Part shown: positions 35,067 to 44,574 of the stretch, in pieces | Layout: each line of letters opens with the position of its first letter | Position numbering within the stretch: the first letter of the stretch is position 1 | From: Nocardia amamiensis NBRC 102102 | Lineage (GTDB): Bacteria > Actinomycetota > Actinomycetes > Mycobacteriales > Mycobacteriaceae | DNA: 64,000 bases | Direction of reading: 5' to 3' | Assembly: GCF_001612745.1 (NCBI RefSeq) | Contig: NZ_BDBA01000030.1 | Coordinates: 1-64,000, forward strand | Position numbers and translations under genes: made by a program | Notes under the pieces: model-generated | The model's input: the letters and a program-made list of their open reading frames with translations, nothing else | What the model was told of the DNA's origin: nothing | The model's database searches: none

Positions 35067-35957
35067 ATGGGCTCAACGGTTTTTGCGGTGTTTCTGCCGC
35101 TGGCCCTGGCCTTGGTGATGTTCGGGCTCGGATTGACTTTGACGGTGGACGATTTCGCGCGCGTGCTGCGGTATCCGAAGGCGGCGCTGATCGCACTGGT
35201 GTGCCAGATGGTGGTGCTGCCGGCGCTGTGCCTGGGCATGATCTACCTGTTCGGCCTCGAGGGTGCGCTGGCAGTCGGCATGATGCTCCTGGCCGCGTCA
35301 CCGGGCGGACCGTCGGCGAACCTGTTCAGCCACATCGCGGGTGGCAACGTGGCGCTGAACATCACGCTGACGGCGATCAATTCGGTGCTCGCGGTGTTCA
35401 CCATGCCGGTGGTGGTCGCGCTGGCCTACACGTTGTTCCTGGACGGCGACGGATCGCTGGGACTGCGACCGGACAAGTTCGCGCAGGTGTTCGCCATCGT
35501 GCTGGTGCCGGTCGCGATCGGCATGGCGGTGCACCGCCGGTTCCAGGCGTGGTCGGAGCGGATGCGCGGCACGGTCAAGATCCTGTCCATCGTGGTGCTC
35601 GCACTGGTGGTCGCCGCGGCGGTCGGCAAGAACTTCGAGACGCTCACCGAGAACATCGGCACACTGGCCTCGATCTGCCTGTCGTTCGCAGTGATCAGCC
35701 TGACCATCGGCTACTTCGTGCCCCGGTTGTTCCGGGTGGATACCGACCAGGCGATCGCTTCCGCCATGGAAATCGGCATCCACAACGGGGCAATCGCGAT
35801 CGCCGTCGCCGCTTCGGTTCTGCGCGAGGACGCAATGGCCGTGCCGGGCGCGGTGTACGGCGTGCTGATGAACATCCCCGCGGCACTCGCGGCATATCTG
35901 CTGGCCAGGCGGACGCGACGGGACCGGAGCGCACCGGAGCCCAGCATGGCGAGCTAG
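35067..35957 (+). CDS. Bile acid:sodium symporter family transporter
   Basis: The 296-residue membrane protein has eight to ten hydrophobic segments and the SBF motifs LLAASPGGPSANLFSHIAGG (crossover region with the first sodium site) and AMEIGIHNGAIAIAVAAS (second crossover). Family members import organic anions, pantoate or similar acids with sodium. The last codons overlap the convergent MBL gene by four bases. The ATG at 35067 follows GGAGAGGAG at good spacing. Confidence 0.9.
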   Translation: MGSTVFAVFLPLALALVMFGLGLTLTVDDFARVLRYPKAALIALVCQMVVLPALCLGMIYLFGLEGALAVGMMLLAASPGGPSANLFSHIAGGNVALNITLTAINSVLAVFTMPVVVALAYTLFLDGDGSLGLRPDKFAQVFAIVLVPVAIGMAVHRRFQAWSERMRGTVKILSIVVLALVVAAAVGKNFETLTENIGTLASICLSFAVISLTIGYFVPRLFRVDTDQAIASAMEIGIHNGAIAIAVAASVLREDAMAVPGAVYGVLMNIPAALAAYLLARRTRRDRSAPEPSMAS

Positions 35958-36880
35958 CGCCGATCCTCTTGCGCCGCCGAGGTAGCCGGGGCGTGTTCAG
36001 CGCACAGGCACGCGATACCTTTTGCGATCCATTCCCGGCCCGCCCACTCCGGGTGCCGCTGGATCATTACTGCGGCGACTTCCTCTGCGATGGCGTGCTC
36101 GCTCATCGCCGAGTCGCGGCGGATCCAGGTTTCGTCGCGTAACAACCGCAGGTAGTCACGGACGTCGGTGAGCAGTTGGGGGCCACCGACATCGCCGTGT
36201 CCTGGCACCACGGTGCGCCGCGGCGCGGCGGAAAGCTGCTCCATGACCGACAGCCACCGTATGCCGGACACATCCGTGTCGTGGGGCGGGAACCACGGGA
36301 AGATCGCGAAGTGTGCGGCTTCGACCAGGTCTCCGGTGAACAGCACATCCGCGTCGGCTACCTCGATGACCTGATCGCCGTTGCTGTGCGCGCGGCCGGT
36401 GGCTCGCATCCGGACGATCCGACCGCCCAGATCCAGATCGTAAACGCGGTCGTACACGAGATCCGGCCGAGGTAGACGTAGGCCCGCCACTCTGCGAGCG
36501 ATCGATTCGCCGAGTCCTCGGAACATCTCGAGGTAGCCCTGGCCTTTGCGGTCCAAGTCGTCGGCTTGGGCCCGGTTGACGAGGTAGGTCGCCGCGCCGG
36601 CGAAAGTGTCGGCGCCAAAAGCATGCTCGGGATGAAAGTGCGTCGTCGTCAGAAACAGTTCGCGGCCCGCAGCGTAGTCGGTGACGAACTTCAGGACGGT
36701 CTCCGCGTTGGCGGGTCCCATCCCGGTATCGACGACCAAGACCGCGTCGCGACCACCGATTACGCCGATATTCGGGACCAGCGGCACTCGCCGGTCCCCG
36801 ATCACCACGAGGTCGGCGGCGAGTTCGCGGACATCGGACAACTCCACGACGGGATCGCGCAAAGCAATTGATTCAGTCAT
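35954..36880 (-). CDS. MBL-fold metallo-hydrolase
   Basis: The 308-residue protein has the metallo-beta-lactamase order: DAVLVVDTGMG, the metal motif THFHPEHAFG (H81, H83, H86), a histidine in RAHSNGDQV, VLFTGDLVE and VVPGHGDVGG. In the canonical HxHxDH the fifth position is aspartate; here it is glutamate (E85), which may alter the second metal site. Function is therefore a guess among lactonase, glyoxalase-II-like or sulfatase-like roles. It diverges from a LysR regulator 83 bases away. Confidence 0.85.
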   Translation of the reverse strand: MTESIALRDPVVELSDVRELAADLVVIGDRRVPLVPNIGVIGGRDAVLVVDTGMGPANAETVLKFVTDYAAGRELFLTTTHFHPEHAFGADTFAGAATYLVNRAQADDLDRKGQGYLEMFRGLGESIARRVAGLRLPRPDLVYDRVYDLDLGGRIVRMRATGRAHSNGDQVIEVADADVLFTGDLVEAAHFAIFPWFPPHDTDVSGIRWLSVMEQLSAAPRRTVVPGHGDVGGPQLLTDVRDYLRLLRDETWIRRDSAMSEHAIAEEVAAVMIQRHPEWAGREWIAKGIACLCAEHAPATSAAQEDRR

Positions 36881-36963
36881 AAGTCCAGTTCATCGCGCCG
36901 GGCAGCGCATCGTCCAAGTCCGATTCGGTGCTCGGCGATACCGCGCGGGTATCGTTGCCGCTG

Positions 36964-37842
36964 ATGGACTTGCGGACGCTGCGCTATTTCGTGGCTGTGG
37001 CCGAGGAACTGCATTTCGGCCGTGCCGCCGCCCGCCTGCACATGACGCAGCCGCCGCTGAGCCGTGCCATCAGGCAGCTCGAAACCGACTTGGGTTGTGA
37101 GCTGTTGCGGCGTTCGCCAACCGGGGTCTCGCTCACGCCCGCCGGGCGATCACTGCACCGGGACGCCCGTGCCCTGCTGACTCAGGCCGATCAGGCGCGC
37201 GCACGGGCACAGGCCGCGGCCGGAGCTTCCAGTCTCACCGTCGGCACACTCGCCGACAGCGCCGAACAGGTCGGAACCCGCCTGGCCACCGCATTCCACC
37301 AGCGCCATCCCCGGGTGGACATCCGCATCCACGAAACCGACTTCACCGACCCGACCGCCGGCCTCCGCAGCGGCCTGGTCGACATTGCACTCACCCGGGC
37401 GCCGTTCGATCGCAGTGGCATCACCGTCCACGTGCTGCGCTCCGACCCGATGGGAGTCGTCCTGCGCGCGGACGATCGTCTGGCACGACGCCCGAGCCTC
37501 TCCATCGACGACCTCACCGACCGCCGATGGTTCCGGTTACCCGACGACACCGATCCCGCTTGGCGGGCATTCTGGTCACCACCCAACGGACAACATCATT
37601 GCGGCCCGGTCGTGCGGACGGTTCACGAATGTCTGCAAGCCGTGTTGTGGAACGGCAGCGTCGGGCTGGCACCGCTGACGAACACACTGCCCGACGGCCT
37701 CACCGCGATCCCGCTGCTCGACATGCCGCCCAGCGACCTGGTCGTGGCCTGGAACAACACCGATCACAACCCGTTGATCCGCTCATTCGTGCGGATAGCG
37801 ACGACGGTCTACCGCCCCCGCAACCGCGTCACTCAGACGTGA
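36964..37842 (+). CDS. LysR-family transcriptional regulator
   Basis: The 292-residue protein begins with the LysR helix-turn-helix (LRTLRYFVAVAEELHFGRAA, then LHMTQPPLSRAIRQLE), the form close to CatR/BenM/CynR-like activators, and ends with a periplasmic-binding-protein-like effector domain. The ATG at 36964 is used because the domain starts there. It is divergent from the MBL hydrolase, which it probably controls. The ligand is unknown. Confidence 0.9.
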   Translation: MDLRTLRYFVAVAEELHFGRAAARLHMTQPPLSRAIRQLETDLGCELLRRSPTGVSLTPAGRSLHRDARALLTQADQARARAQAAAGASSLTVGTLADSAEQVGTRLATAFHQRHPRVDIRIHETDFTDPTAGLRSGLVDIALTRAPFDRSGITVHVLRSDPMGVVLRADDRLARRPSLSIDDLTDRRWFRLPDDTDPAWRAFWSPPNGQHHCGPVVRTVHECLQAVLWNGSVGLAPLTNTLPDGLTAIPLLDMPPSDLVVAWNNTDHNPLIRSFVRIATTVYRPRNRVTQT

Positions 37843-38028
37843 AACGCCTAGCTACAGGCCATACGGAAGCGCCAGCTCGGTTTGCTTCAGGGACAGCCGA
37901 TCGTTCTGGTTGCGCAGCCCACATTTCCGCGCGCAGTAGCTCGATCAGACCGGGCGATCCGGACATGGGCTCGTCCACTGGGTAGCCTTTCGGAGGGTCG
38001 ACGCCATTCGAAGGGAGCCAGCAGCGCG

Positions 38029-39777
38029 ATGCAACCGCTCGGTGCGAGCGATCCGGCGCGGATCGGCGACTATCGGCTGCTCGGTGTGCTGGGCGCGGGC
38101 GGCATGGGCCGGGTCTATCTGGGGCGGAACGCGGGTGGGCGCACGGTCGCCGTCAAGGTCATCCGTCCGGACATGATCGACGCCGAATTCCGCGAGCGCT
38201 TCCGTCGCGAGGTCACCGCGGCGCGCCGGGTCGGCGGACGGTTCACCGCGCCGGTGCTCGACGCCGACGTCGACGCCGATCCGCCCTGGCTGGCCACCGG
38301 TTATGTGGCCGGTTTCGCGCTGGCCGACGCGGTCGACACCTACGGTCCGTTCACCGAGAACTCGCTGCTCGTGCTGACGCACGGACTGGTCGAGGCGCTG
38401 ATAGCGGTCCATCAGGCGGGTGTGGTGCACCGCGACCTCAAACCGTCGAATGTCCTGCTGGCCCTCGACGGGCCGAAGGTGATCGATTTCGGCATCGCCC
38501 GCGCCATCGACGACAGCAAGCTCACCACGACCGGAAAGGTCATCGGCTCACCGGGATTCATGTGCCCGGAACAGGTGACCGGCGATCCGATCGGTCCGCC
38601 CGCGGACATTTTCGCGCTCGGCGGCGTGCTCGTGTTCGCGGCGACCGGCCACGGGCCGTTCGGCATCGGCGAGACACTGCAAATGCTGTGGCGGGTGGTG
38701 TACGAGCAGCCCCAGCTCGACGACGTGCCGGAACGCCTGCGTCCGCTGGTGGCTGCCTGCCTGACCAAGGACCCCGCTGCGCGCCCGACCCTGGACCAAC
38801 TGCTCACGCAGCTGACCGCCCTTGGCATCCCCGATCGCGGCGGCTGGCTGCCCGGCCCACTGCTCGAACAGGTCAGCAGGCGCGCGGTCGAACTGCTCGA
38901 CTTGGACTCAGGAACGATCGACCGGCTGGAGCACACGACGCTTGGTCCCCTGGACGGCCCGGAGTCTGCGACACGCCGTCCGGCCGACCAGTCGGAACCC
39001 CCGGTGCCCGGTCCGCCGGACAGTGCGCGCACCGTCAGCATTGCCCGCCCGACTCCGCCACCGCAGTACGCCCAAAGCGGCAACGCCGACCACTCGGCGT
39101 CGGCACAAAGCTCGCAGCGAGGCCAACACCACTCCCCCGCGTTCGCGCACCATCACGGTGATCAGACGACTTATTCACCTGCGCAAAAGAATTCGCTTCA
39201 GCTCGGCCCGCTTACCGCACAGGTGCCCACTTCGCGTCGCCCCCGCCGCGCCCTTCTGATCGCGGGCGCGCTCGTGGTCGCCGTCGCGGTCGCGGTGGCG
39301 GCTTTCGTTGTCGGCGCCCAGTTGCGTGCTGGGGATGCAATCGGTTCGACCACGACGGGCAGCATTGACTCCGCCACAGCCACTACCGCGCAGCCCGCTG
39401 GCACGAAACCGACGAGCAGCGGCGCTTCCGTCACGAGCCTGCCGAACGCGTTCGTCGGCGAGTGGAAGGGTGTCGCCAAAGACCTCCTGGGAAGCTACGA
39501 CATCATAGTGAGACTCAACCCGGGAAACGTCGGCGAGCGGGTCGGCGAATCAACTAATACTGGCCGAGTCCTCGGAGTGAGGTGTGGCCGAGCGGAGACG
39601 CTGACTTCCGCAAGTGCGGGCAGCGTTGTACTGACCGCTAAACTCACTGACGACAGCGGCGGCTGCAATGATGACGGCGTAGCCTCGCGATTGGAATTGC
39701 GTCCGGACGGAACAATTTCCTATCGAACTCAGGGCGCGGCCGGCGATATGACAGGAATCCTCAATCGAACTGGCTGA
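38029..39777 (+). CDS. Membrane Ser/Thr protein kinase (PknB-like)
   Basis: The 582-residue kinase has a complete catalytic domain (residues about 14-270): glycine loop LGAGGMGRVYLG, lysine K43 in VAVKVI, HRDLKPSN (D136) and DFG (153-155). A proline/serine-rich juxtamembrane segment follows, then one membrane helix (about 407-430, LLIAGALVVAVAVAVAAFVV). The external part (about 465-582) starts with FVGEWKGVAKDLLGSYDI and looks like a small beta sandwich rather than PASTA repeats. It probably links an extracellular signal to phosphorylation. AAGGGAG lies upstream of the ATG. A strong terminator follows. Confidence 0.93.
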   Translation: MQPLGASDPARIGDYRLLGVLGAGGMGRVYLGRNAGGRTVAVKVIRPDMIDAEFRERFRREVTAARRVGGRFTAPVLDADVDADPPWLATGYVAGFALADAVDTYGPFTENSLLVLTHGLVEALIAVHQAGVVHRDLKPSNVLLALDGPKVIDFGIARAIDDSKLTTTGKVIGSPGFMCPEQVTGDPIGPPADIFALGGVLVFAATGHGPFGIGETLQMLWRVVYEQPQLDDVPERLRPLVAACLTKDPAARPTLDQLLTQLTALGIPDRGGWLPGPLLEQVSRRAVELLDLDSGTIDRLEHTTLGPLDGPESATRRPADQSEPPVPGPPDSARTVSIARPTPPPQYAQSGNADHSASAQSSQRGQHHSPAFAHHHGDQTTYSPAQKNSLQLGPLTAQVPTSRRPRRALLIAGALVVAVAVAVAAFVVGAQLRAGDAIGSTTTGSIDSATATTAQPAGTKPTSSGASVTSLPNAFVGEWKGVAKDLLGSYDIIVRLNPGNVGERVGESTNTGRVLGVRCGRAETLTSASAGSVVLTAKLTDDSGGCNDDGVASRLELRPDGTISYRTQGAAGDMTGILNRTG

Positions 39778-39848
39778 CTTGGCACACCAATGAAATACCT
39801 TCCCATGAATTTTCACGGATTGCTCAGAAGGTAGGGTGACCAGCAATC

Positions 39849-39885
39849 GGTGTTGCCGATGCGCAGAGCACGCATCGGCAACACC
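39849..39885. terminator. Strong terminator between convergent genes
   Basis: GGTGTTGCCGATGCG and CGCATCGGCAACACC form a perfect 15-bp stem with a seven-base loop, between the kinase gene and the small secreted protein gene; it can serve both strands. Confidence 0.9.
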
Positions 39886-39898
39886 ATACAGTAGTCAG

Positions 39899-40117
39899 CT
39901 AGTTGACGATTGGTTGCTTGAGTATCCAACCATCGAGTTTGCCGCCCACGCAGACTTGAACGGTACCGCCTTGCCCATTCGGTCGGGTTACTACCACGCC
40001 ACCTCCGGCAAGGCAGTACTCCACGGTCGACTGGGCATGCGCATGCCCGGCTCCTGATATGAGGGATACAACACCGAACAGCCCCACAGCAGCGATTGTC
40101 ATAGATCTTAAAAACAT
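39899..40117 (-). CDS. Tiny secreted two-cysteine protein
   Basis: The 72-residue product has a signal peptide (MFLRSMTIAAVGLFGVVS, cleavage near AHA-QS) and a short mature part with two cysteines in the arrangement YCLAGGGVVVTRPNG and VQVCVGGKLDGW, likely a disulfide hairpin. Similar small secreted proteins occur in Nocardia, to my recollection, without known role. The ATG at 40115-40117 starts the signal; an ATG at 40160-40162 would add 15 residues. The gene and its upstream side are clearly more AT-rich than the rest of the window. Confidence 0.6.
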   Translation of the reverse strand: MFLRSMTIAAVGLFGVVSLISGAGHAHAQSTVEYCLAGGGVVVTRPNGQGGTVQVCVGGKLDGWILKQPIVN

Positions 40118-40525
40118 TACGCCGATCTTTCGTTCAAGAATTACATTGCCAATTTGATTCAACCACGCAAGATCAGCAGCCCCCTAGCAACGGAATTTAT
40201 CCGGTCTTGACATCAAGATACCACAAACAACTATGACGGCAATACCAATTCCCACAGCGACCGGTCGGTCCGGTTTCAGCTCTGTCTCGCTCGGGTTGGA
40301 TAGCCACCTCGCCTTCGCTCTGCCCAGCACGAGCCGAGGACGGACTCCGCCACACCACGCCCGTAACCCACCCGTCTCTGCCTGCGCTCGTCCGGCCACG
40401 CCAGCCTCCACCCCGGCTATGCTCCGGGCACCGCGACCGCCTGCCCCATCGGGGCGGCCGTGCCAGGCCTTACGACCAAAACGCTTGCCCGAGCGCGGGC
40501 GTGTGCGGGCGGTTAAGGTGCGGCG
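40118..40525. other. Partly AT-rich gene-free region
   Basis: About 400 bases between divergent genes. The left part (to about 40260) is AT-rich and should hold the small protein's promoter; the right part returns to high GC. No gene is supported. Confidence 0.45.
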
Positions 40526-41305
40526 GTGGATAGAGCGGAATTTGTCGAGCGCGGCGCCTCCATCGCCGACCGTCTCACGACTACGCAAGCGCAACCGCCG
40601 TGGTGGCTGGTGGCAGCGGCCGCGGTGGCGGCGCTCGTGCTGGTGGGTTACACCCCGATCTGGCGGTTCACCCGCAACATCGTCACCATCGCGCACGAAG
40701 GCGGGCATGCCGTGGTCGCGCTGCTGACCGGGCGGAAGCTCAACAGCATCCGCTTGCATTCGGATACGTCGGGCCTGACGGTGTCGAGCGGAAAACCCTA
40801 CGGCCTCGGGATGATCCTCACCACGATGGCAGGCTACCCGGCGCCGCCGCTGCTCGGTCTCGGGTTCGCCGCCCTGCTCGGGGCGAGCCGGATCACGCTG
40901 ATGCTGTGGACCGCGATCGCGTTGCTGGCGGCGCTCTTGATCAAGATCAGGAATATCTACGGCGGCATCACCGTGCTCGGTCTCGGCGGGGCGGTCTTCG
41001 CGGTGTCCTGGTTCGGAACCGACACGCTACAGGCGGGTTTCGCGTACCTGGGCGCGTGGTTCCTGCTGTTCGCCGGGGCGCGTCCGGTGGCCGAACTGCA
41101 GCGCGGCCGCTCCCGCCAGCAGCGTTCCCGACATCACGAAGTCGACTCCGACGCCGATCAACTCGCGCGGCTCACTCGACTGCCCGGCCTGCTGTGGGTC
41201 TTCGTGTTCGGCGCGATCGCGGTGGGTTCGCTGCTGCTCGGCGCGGGACTGCTGATCTCCGACATCGCCGAACTCAGCCTGCCGAACATGTCCGCCGGTT
41301 CGTGA
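40526..41305 (+). CDS. M50-like membrane metalloprotease
   Basis: The 259-residue protein has about six hydrophobic segments and the zinc motif HEGGH (residues 57-61) at the start of a helix, followed by AVVALLTGRKLNSIRL. This matches the M50B-like family of small membrane proteases related to site-2 proteases. The distal LDG/NPDG motif typical of S2P is not obvious, so proteolytic activity is inferred. It starts at GTG 40526. There is no anti-sigma factor or other candidate substrate nearby. Confidence 0.8.
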   Translation: MDRAEFVERGASIADRLTTTQAQPPWWLVAAAAVAALVLVGYTPIWRFTRNIVTIAHEGGHAVVALLTGRKLNSIRLHSDTSGLTVSSGKPYGLGMILTTMAGYPAPPLLGLGFAALLGASRITLMLWTAIALLAALLIKIRNIYGGITVLGLGGAVFAVSWFGTDTLQAGFAYLGAWFLLFAGARPVAELQRGRSRQQRSRHHEVDSDADQLARLTRLPGLLWVFVFGAIAVGSLLLGAGLLISDIAELSLPNMSAGS

Positions 41306-41573
41306 TCGGCGTTCGACAGCAATACTTGTCCGTGCCGCAGGCGTGAGACCAACCACTCAGTCGGAGGCGATCAACGGAATACGATCGGTAGCCAGGCGCG
41401 ATTCCTCGATACCTGCGGTGTCGCGCGGCGCTGACCACGCGGCCCGCACAGCGCAGGCGGGCCGGCTCGGTTAGGCTCGAAGCCAGCCCTGTGCCGCCGC
41501 CAGCGGCGCATCGCCGAGCAACGCCGCTTCGGGCGTCCCGATGCCAGCACTCACGACATCCGGAGCGACGACG

Positions 41574-42485
41574 ATGTACACCCGTGCGCGCACACCGATT
41601 CCGCGCCACCGCTTTTCGATGATCACGCTCGCCGCGATGATTCTCCTCACGGGTGTGCTGGGCGGCGCCACGGCTTCCGCCGCACCGATCGACACGGCCT
41701 GCGGAACCCCGTTGACAGCCACCGAAACCGCGGCCGTGGCAGCGCTCTCCGACACCGCGACGCTGACCGGTTCGTCGCTGCGGCAACTGGAACAGGCCAT
41801 CGGCAATCATCGGCGGATCACCGAAATCCTGGTCCGCCATCGCGACTGGCGCGGGCTGTTCGCGCTCGGGCTCGACGCGGTCGAATACGCCGCGGTGCTG
41901 CCGTTGCAGCGCGACCCCGCGTCGTTCGCCGACCCGGAGTGGGCGCACCGGATCAGCCTCGAGCTGCTGTCCCGCTTCCTGCGCAATGTGCATGCCGAAT
42001 TCACCGGCTCGCCCGCGGAACCACACTGGGCGCACTACTTCGACCTGACCCACCGCTGCGAGCTGTCTCCCGCGCGCGTCGCGATGGCCGGTTACAACGC
42101 ACACCTGACCGTCGACCTGTCCTACGCCGTCGCGTCGGTCGGCAGCACACCAGCGAACGCTGCCGACTATTTCCGTCTCGTCGACGCGATCGCCCAGCAA
42201 GGCACGCTGATCGTCGGCTCGACGAAGGCGGTCTACGGCGCCGACCTCGGACCACTGTGGCGCTTCTACTTCCTGGGCGAGGGCCTGGACGCGCTGCTCG
42301 GACAAGGCGTCGCGACCGGTCCACTGCTTCGTTTCGCCGACGCGGGCGCCAACGTCGTCATCTTCGGTAACGGTCTCGCCCTGAGTGACCCGGTCCTGGC
42401 TCCCACAGCGACCGCCGAGATCGACACCCTCTGGCGCGGCCTCGATCTCGCTTTCGAAGTGCTGTCCCACCTCGGCGGTCTCTAG
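41574..42485 (+). CDS. Secreted DUF5995 protein
   Basis: The 303-residue protein has a signal peptide (FSMITLAAMILLTGVLGGAT, cleavage near ASA-AP). The mature part is helical, with RHRDWRGLFALGLDAVEYAA and the DUF5995-like PHWAHYFDLTHRCELSPARV and MAGYNAHLTVDLSYAV. The conserved histidines may bind metal. DUF5995 proteins are of unknown function and frequent in actinobacteria. The ATG at 41574 gives a normal signal. Gluconokinase converges on it ten bases past the stop. Confidence 0.75.
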   Translation: MYTRARTPIPRHRFSMITLAAMILLTGVLGGATASAAPIDTACGTPLTATETAAVAALSDTATLTGSSLRQLEQAIGNHRRITEILVRHRDWRGLFALGLDAVEYAAVLPLQRDPASFADPEWAHRISLELLSRFLRNVHAEFTGSPAEPHWAHYFDLTHRCELSPARVAMAGYNAHLTVDLSYAVASVGSTPANAADYFRLVDAIAQQGTLIVGSTKAVYGADLGPLWRFYFLGEGLDALLGQGVATGPLLRFADAGANVVIFGNGLALSDPVLAPTATAEIDTLWRGLDLAFEVLSHLGGL

Positions 42486-42494
42486 CCGACTCGG

Positions 42495-42995
42495 TCACCT
42501 ACCCAGCATCGCCACGACCTCACGGACCAGCTCCTGGGGCGTGCGGGTCGCATCGACGGTGACGCCCTTCTCGTCGGCGTCCAGTGGCTCCAGCGTGGCG
42601 AGCTGGGAGTCGAGCAGGCTCAGCGGCAGGAAGTGTCCGCGGCGGTTGGCGATGCGTCGCTCGAGTTCGTCGCGCGGCACGTCCAGGTGCAGGAAGAACG
42701 CCTCGGGCACGGTCGCGCGCAGCCGGTCACGGTAGCTCCGCTTGAGGGCCGAACAGGTGACGACGGCGCCCCGACCGGACCGCTCGGCCAACGCGGCGGC
42801 AAGGGCGTCCAGCCATGGGGCGCGGTCGGCGTCATCCAAGGGCGTCCCCGCCGCCATCTTCGCGATGTTCGCGGGCGGATGGAAGTCGTCGCCCTCGGTG
42901 TATGCGACGCCCAAGGCGTCTGCGAGGCGGGTGCCGACTGTCGTCTTCCCCGAACCCGACGCGCCCATCACGACGATCACCGGTAGATCGCGCAC
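42495..42995 (-). CDS. gntK: Gluconokinase
   Basis: The 166-residue kinase has P-loop GASGSGKT (residues 11-18), GDDFHPPANIAKMAAGTPL, DADRAPWL and CSALKRSYRDRLR, a nearly complete signature of GntK. It phosphorylates D-gluconate to 6-phosphogluconate with ATP, feeding the pentose phosphate pathway. It starts at GTG 42993-42995. It stands alone here; no gluconate permease or dehydrogenase is adjacent, although a PQQ-type sugar dehydrogenase is encoded about 4 kb away. Confidence 0.95.
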   Translation of the reverse strand: MRDLPVIVVMGASGSGKTTVGTRLADALGVAYTEGDDFHPPANIAKMAAGTPLDDADRAPWLDALAAALAERSGRGAVVTCSALKRSYRDRLRATVPEAFFLHLDVPRDELERRIANRRGHFLPLSLLDSQLATLEPLDADEKGVTVDATRTPQELVREVVAMLGR

Positions 42996-43322
42996 TCGAA
43001 CACTCCGTCCTGGCCGTATCCCGCGTCGCGGACTTTCGTCATCGGCGACAACCTGGCGGCCATTACTTCGTCTACCCGTGCAGTGACGATCGAAGCCACC
43101 GGGTCTTAGATTTCAATGACCGCGACCTCGCGAACCCGGCTGGTGTGAACTACCCGCCGAGCCAAGGCTTTCGAGTGAACGCGGATCGACGAACGGGAAG
43201 TAGCGACATGTTTGCAACGACGCAACGGGCGCACCATACCGCCCTCACGGCACCAGGGCAGGCGCCGACCCACGGACTCGGTACCGGAGCCGTGGCCGCC
43301 TCGGGCGTCTGATCGGGCGGCC
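42996..43322. other. Divergent promoter region, no gene seen
   Basis: About 330 bases between gluconokinase and the PucR-like regulator. No domain or strong hairpin was recognised. Confidence 0.4.
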
Positions 43323-44489
43323 ATGCCTTCCACGCGCACCGCATCCGCCGAATTCGTCCCCGCCGACGAGCACATCGTGCGACACCTGCTGGACATCATT
43401 CCCCAGCGGCACGCCTCGCGAGGGAACCTGCTGCGGGAGGAGATCCGCGCCACCGTCGCCCACTGCCTCGACCTGGTGGCATCCGATCGGGCTGAGCACC
43501 CGGCCCGGATGGATCGCATCCTGACCGCGGCGACACGATGGGCTTGCGCCGGCATTCCGCTGGACACCGTCCAGCATCTCGTCCACGCGGGTTTCCGGCT
43601 GTATCTCGACGATCACCTGCAAGGATCCGCACACGCCTGGCGGCACAACGACATACGGCGAATCTTCGACGTCCTGCATGCGGTCATGGCGACCGTGTCG
43701 CTCGCCTACCTGTCGATCGCGCCCGGCGCGGAGCAGGCGGCTCCGCACGCCGTCGCCGCGGCATTGCTCGGCGGGCAGCACACCGCGAAGGTGTACCGGG
43801 AGCACGGTTTTCCGGTCGCCGACCGCTACAGCGTGCTGGCCGTGGCGGTCGGCGAACGGGCCGAGAAGCATCCAGCTCGACACGGCGGGGATGGGCACGC
43901 CCTGCGGCAGCGGATGCGGATCTGCCTGGCCGTCCAGTGTGGGCGGCAGGTGCCGAGCCTGCTGAGCGCGAACGGCGGCACCATCCTGGTACCGGTGTCG
44001 CTGCTCGCCGAGACCGCCCTGGACGACCTGGTCGCCGCACTGGCCGCGGCCATCTCCGCACCGATCACGGCCGCCGCGGTGGCCGCCGACCAGGACCGGC
44101 TGCCCGACGCCGCCGACCAGGCGCACGAATTGCTCGACATGGTGCAGCGCCTGCAGAGCCCACCCGGACTGTACCGTTTCGACGACTTGGCCCTGGAATA
44201 CCAGCTCACGCGACCCGGACCTGGTCGCGAACGGCTGGCCGCCCTGCTCGACCCCTTGGACGACCATCCCGAGCTGTTGCAAACCCTGCGCGAGCACATT
44301 CGCAACGACTTCAATCGCCAGCGCACCTCGCGTGCGATGTACCTGCACGCCAACACCGTCGACCACCGCCTCAAACGGATCGGCCGCCTCACCGGCCTCG
44401 ATACCGCCCTCCCCCACGCGCTGTACCGTCTGCGCGCCGCGTTCATCGCACGCAGCTACGCACAACCGACATCCATGCGCACCCCGTGA
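43323..44489 (+). CDS. PucR-like regulator with C-terminal helix-turn-helix
   Basis: The 388-residue protein ends with the CdaR/PucR helix-turn-helix: LLQTLREHIRNDFNRQRTSR, AMYLHANTVDHRLKRIGRL and LYRLRAAF. Its N-terminal half is a helical region (RATVAHCLDLVASDRAEHPA) of the kind found in many actinobacterial PucR-like proteins, with no PucR purine domain. The ATG at 43323 is the first plausible start. Its target is unknown; the luciferase-like gene downstream (gap 85 bases) is a candidate. Confidence 0.82.
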   Translation: MPSTRTASAEFVPADEHIVRHLLDIIPQRHASRGNLLREEIRATVAHCLDLVASDRAEHPARMDRILTAATRWACAGIPLDTVQHLVHAGFRLYLDDHLQGSAHAWRHNDIRRIFDVLHAVMATVSLAYLSIAPGAEQAAPHAVAAALLGGQHTAKVYREHGFPVADRYSVLAVAVGERAEKHPARHGGDGHALRQRMRICLAVQCGRQVPSLLSANGGTILVPVSLLAETALDDLVAALAAAISAPITAAAVAADQDRLPDAADQAHELLDMVQRLQSPPGLYRFDDLALEYQLTRPGPGRERLAALLDPLDDHPELLQTLREHIRNDFNRQRTSRAMYLHANTVDHRLKRIGRLTGLDTALPHALYRLRAAFIARSYAQPTSMRTP

Positions 44490-44574
44490 CCGGCGGAATC
44501 GCTCTTTCCGCCCACTCTCGAGCGCCCAGGTCCGCGGCCTCATCGGCCGAACCCACCGGCTAGTGTCGTCGGAT

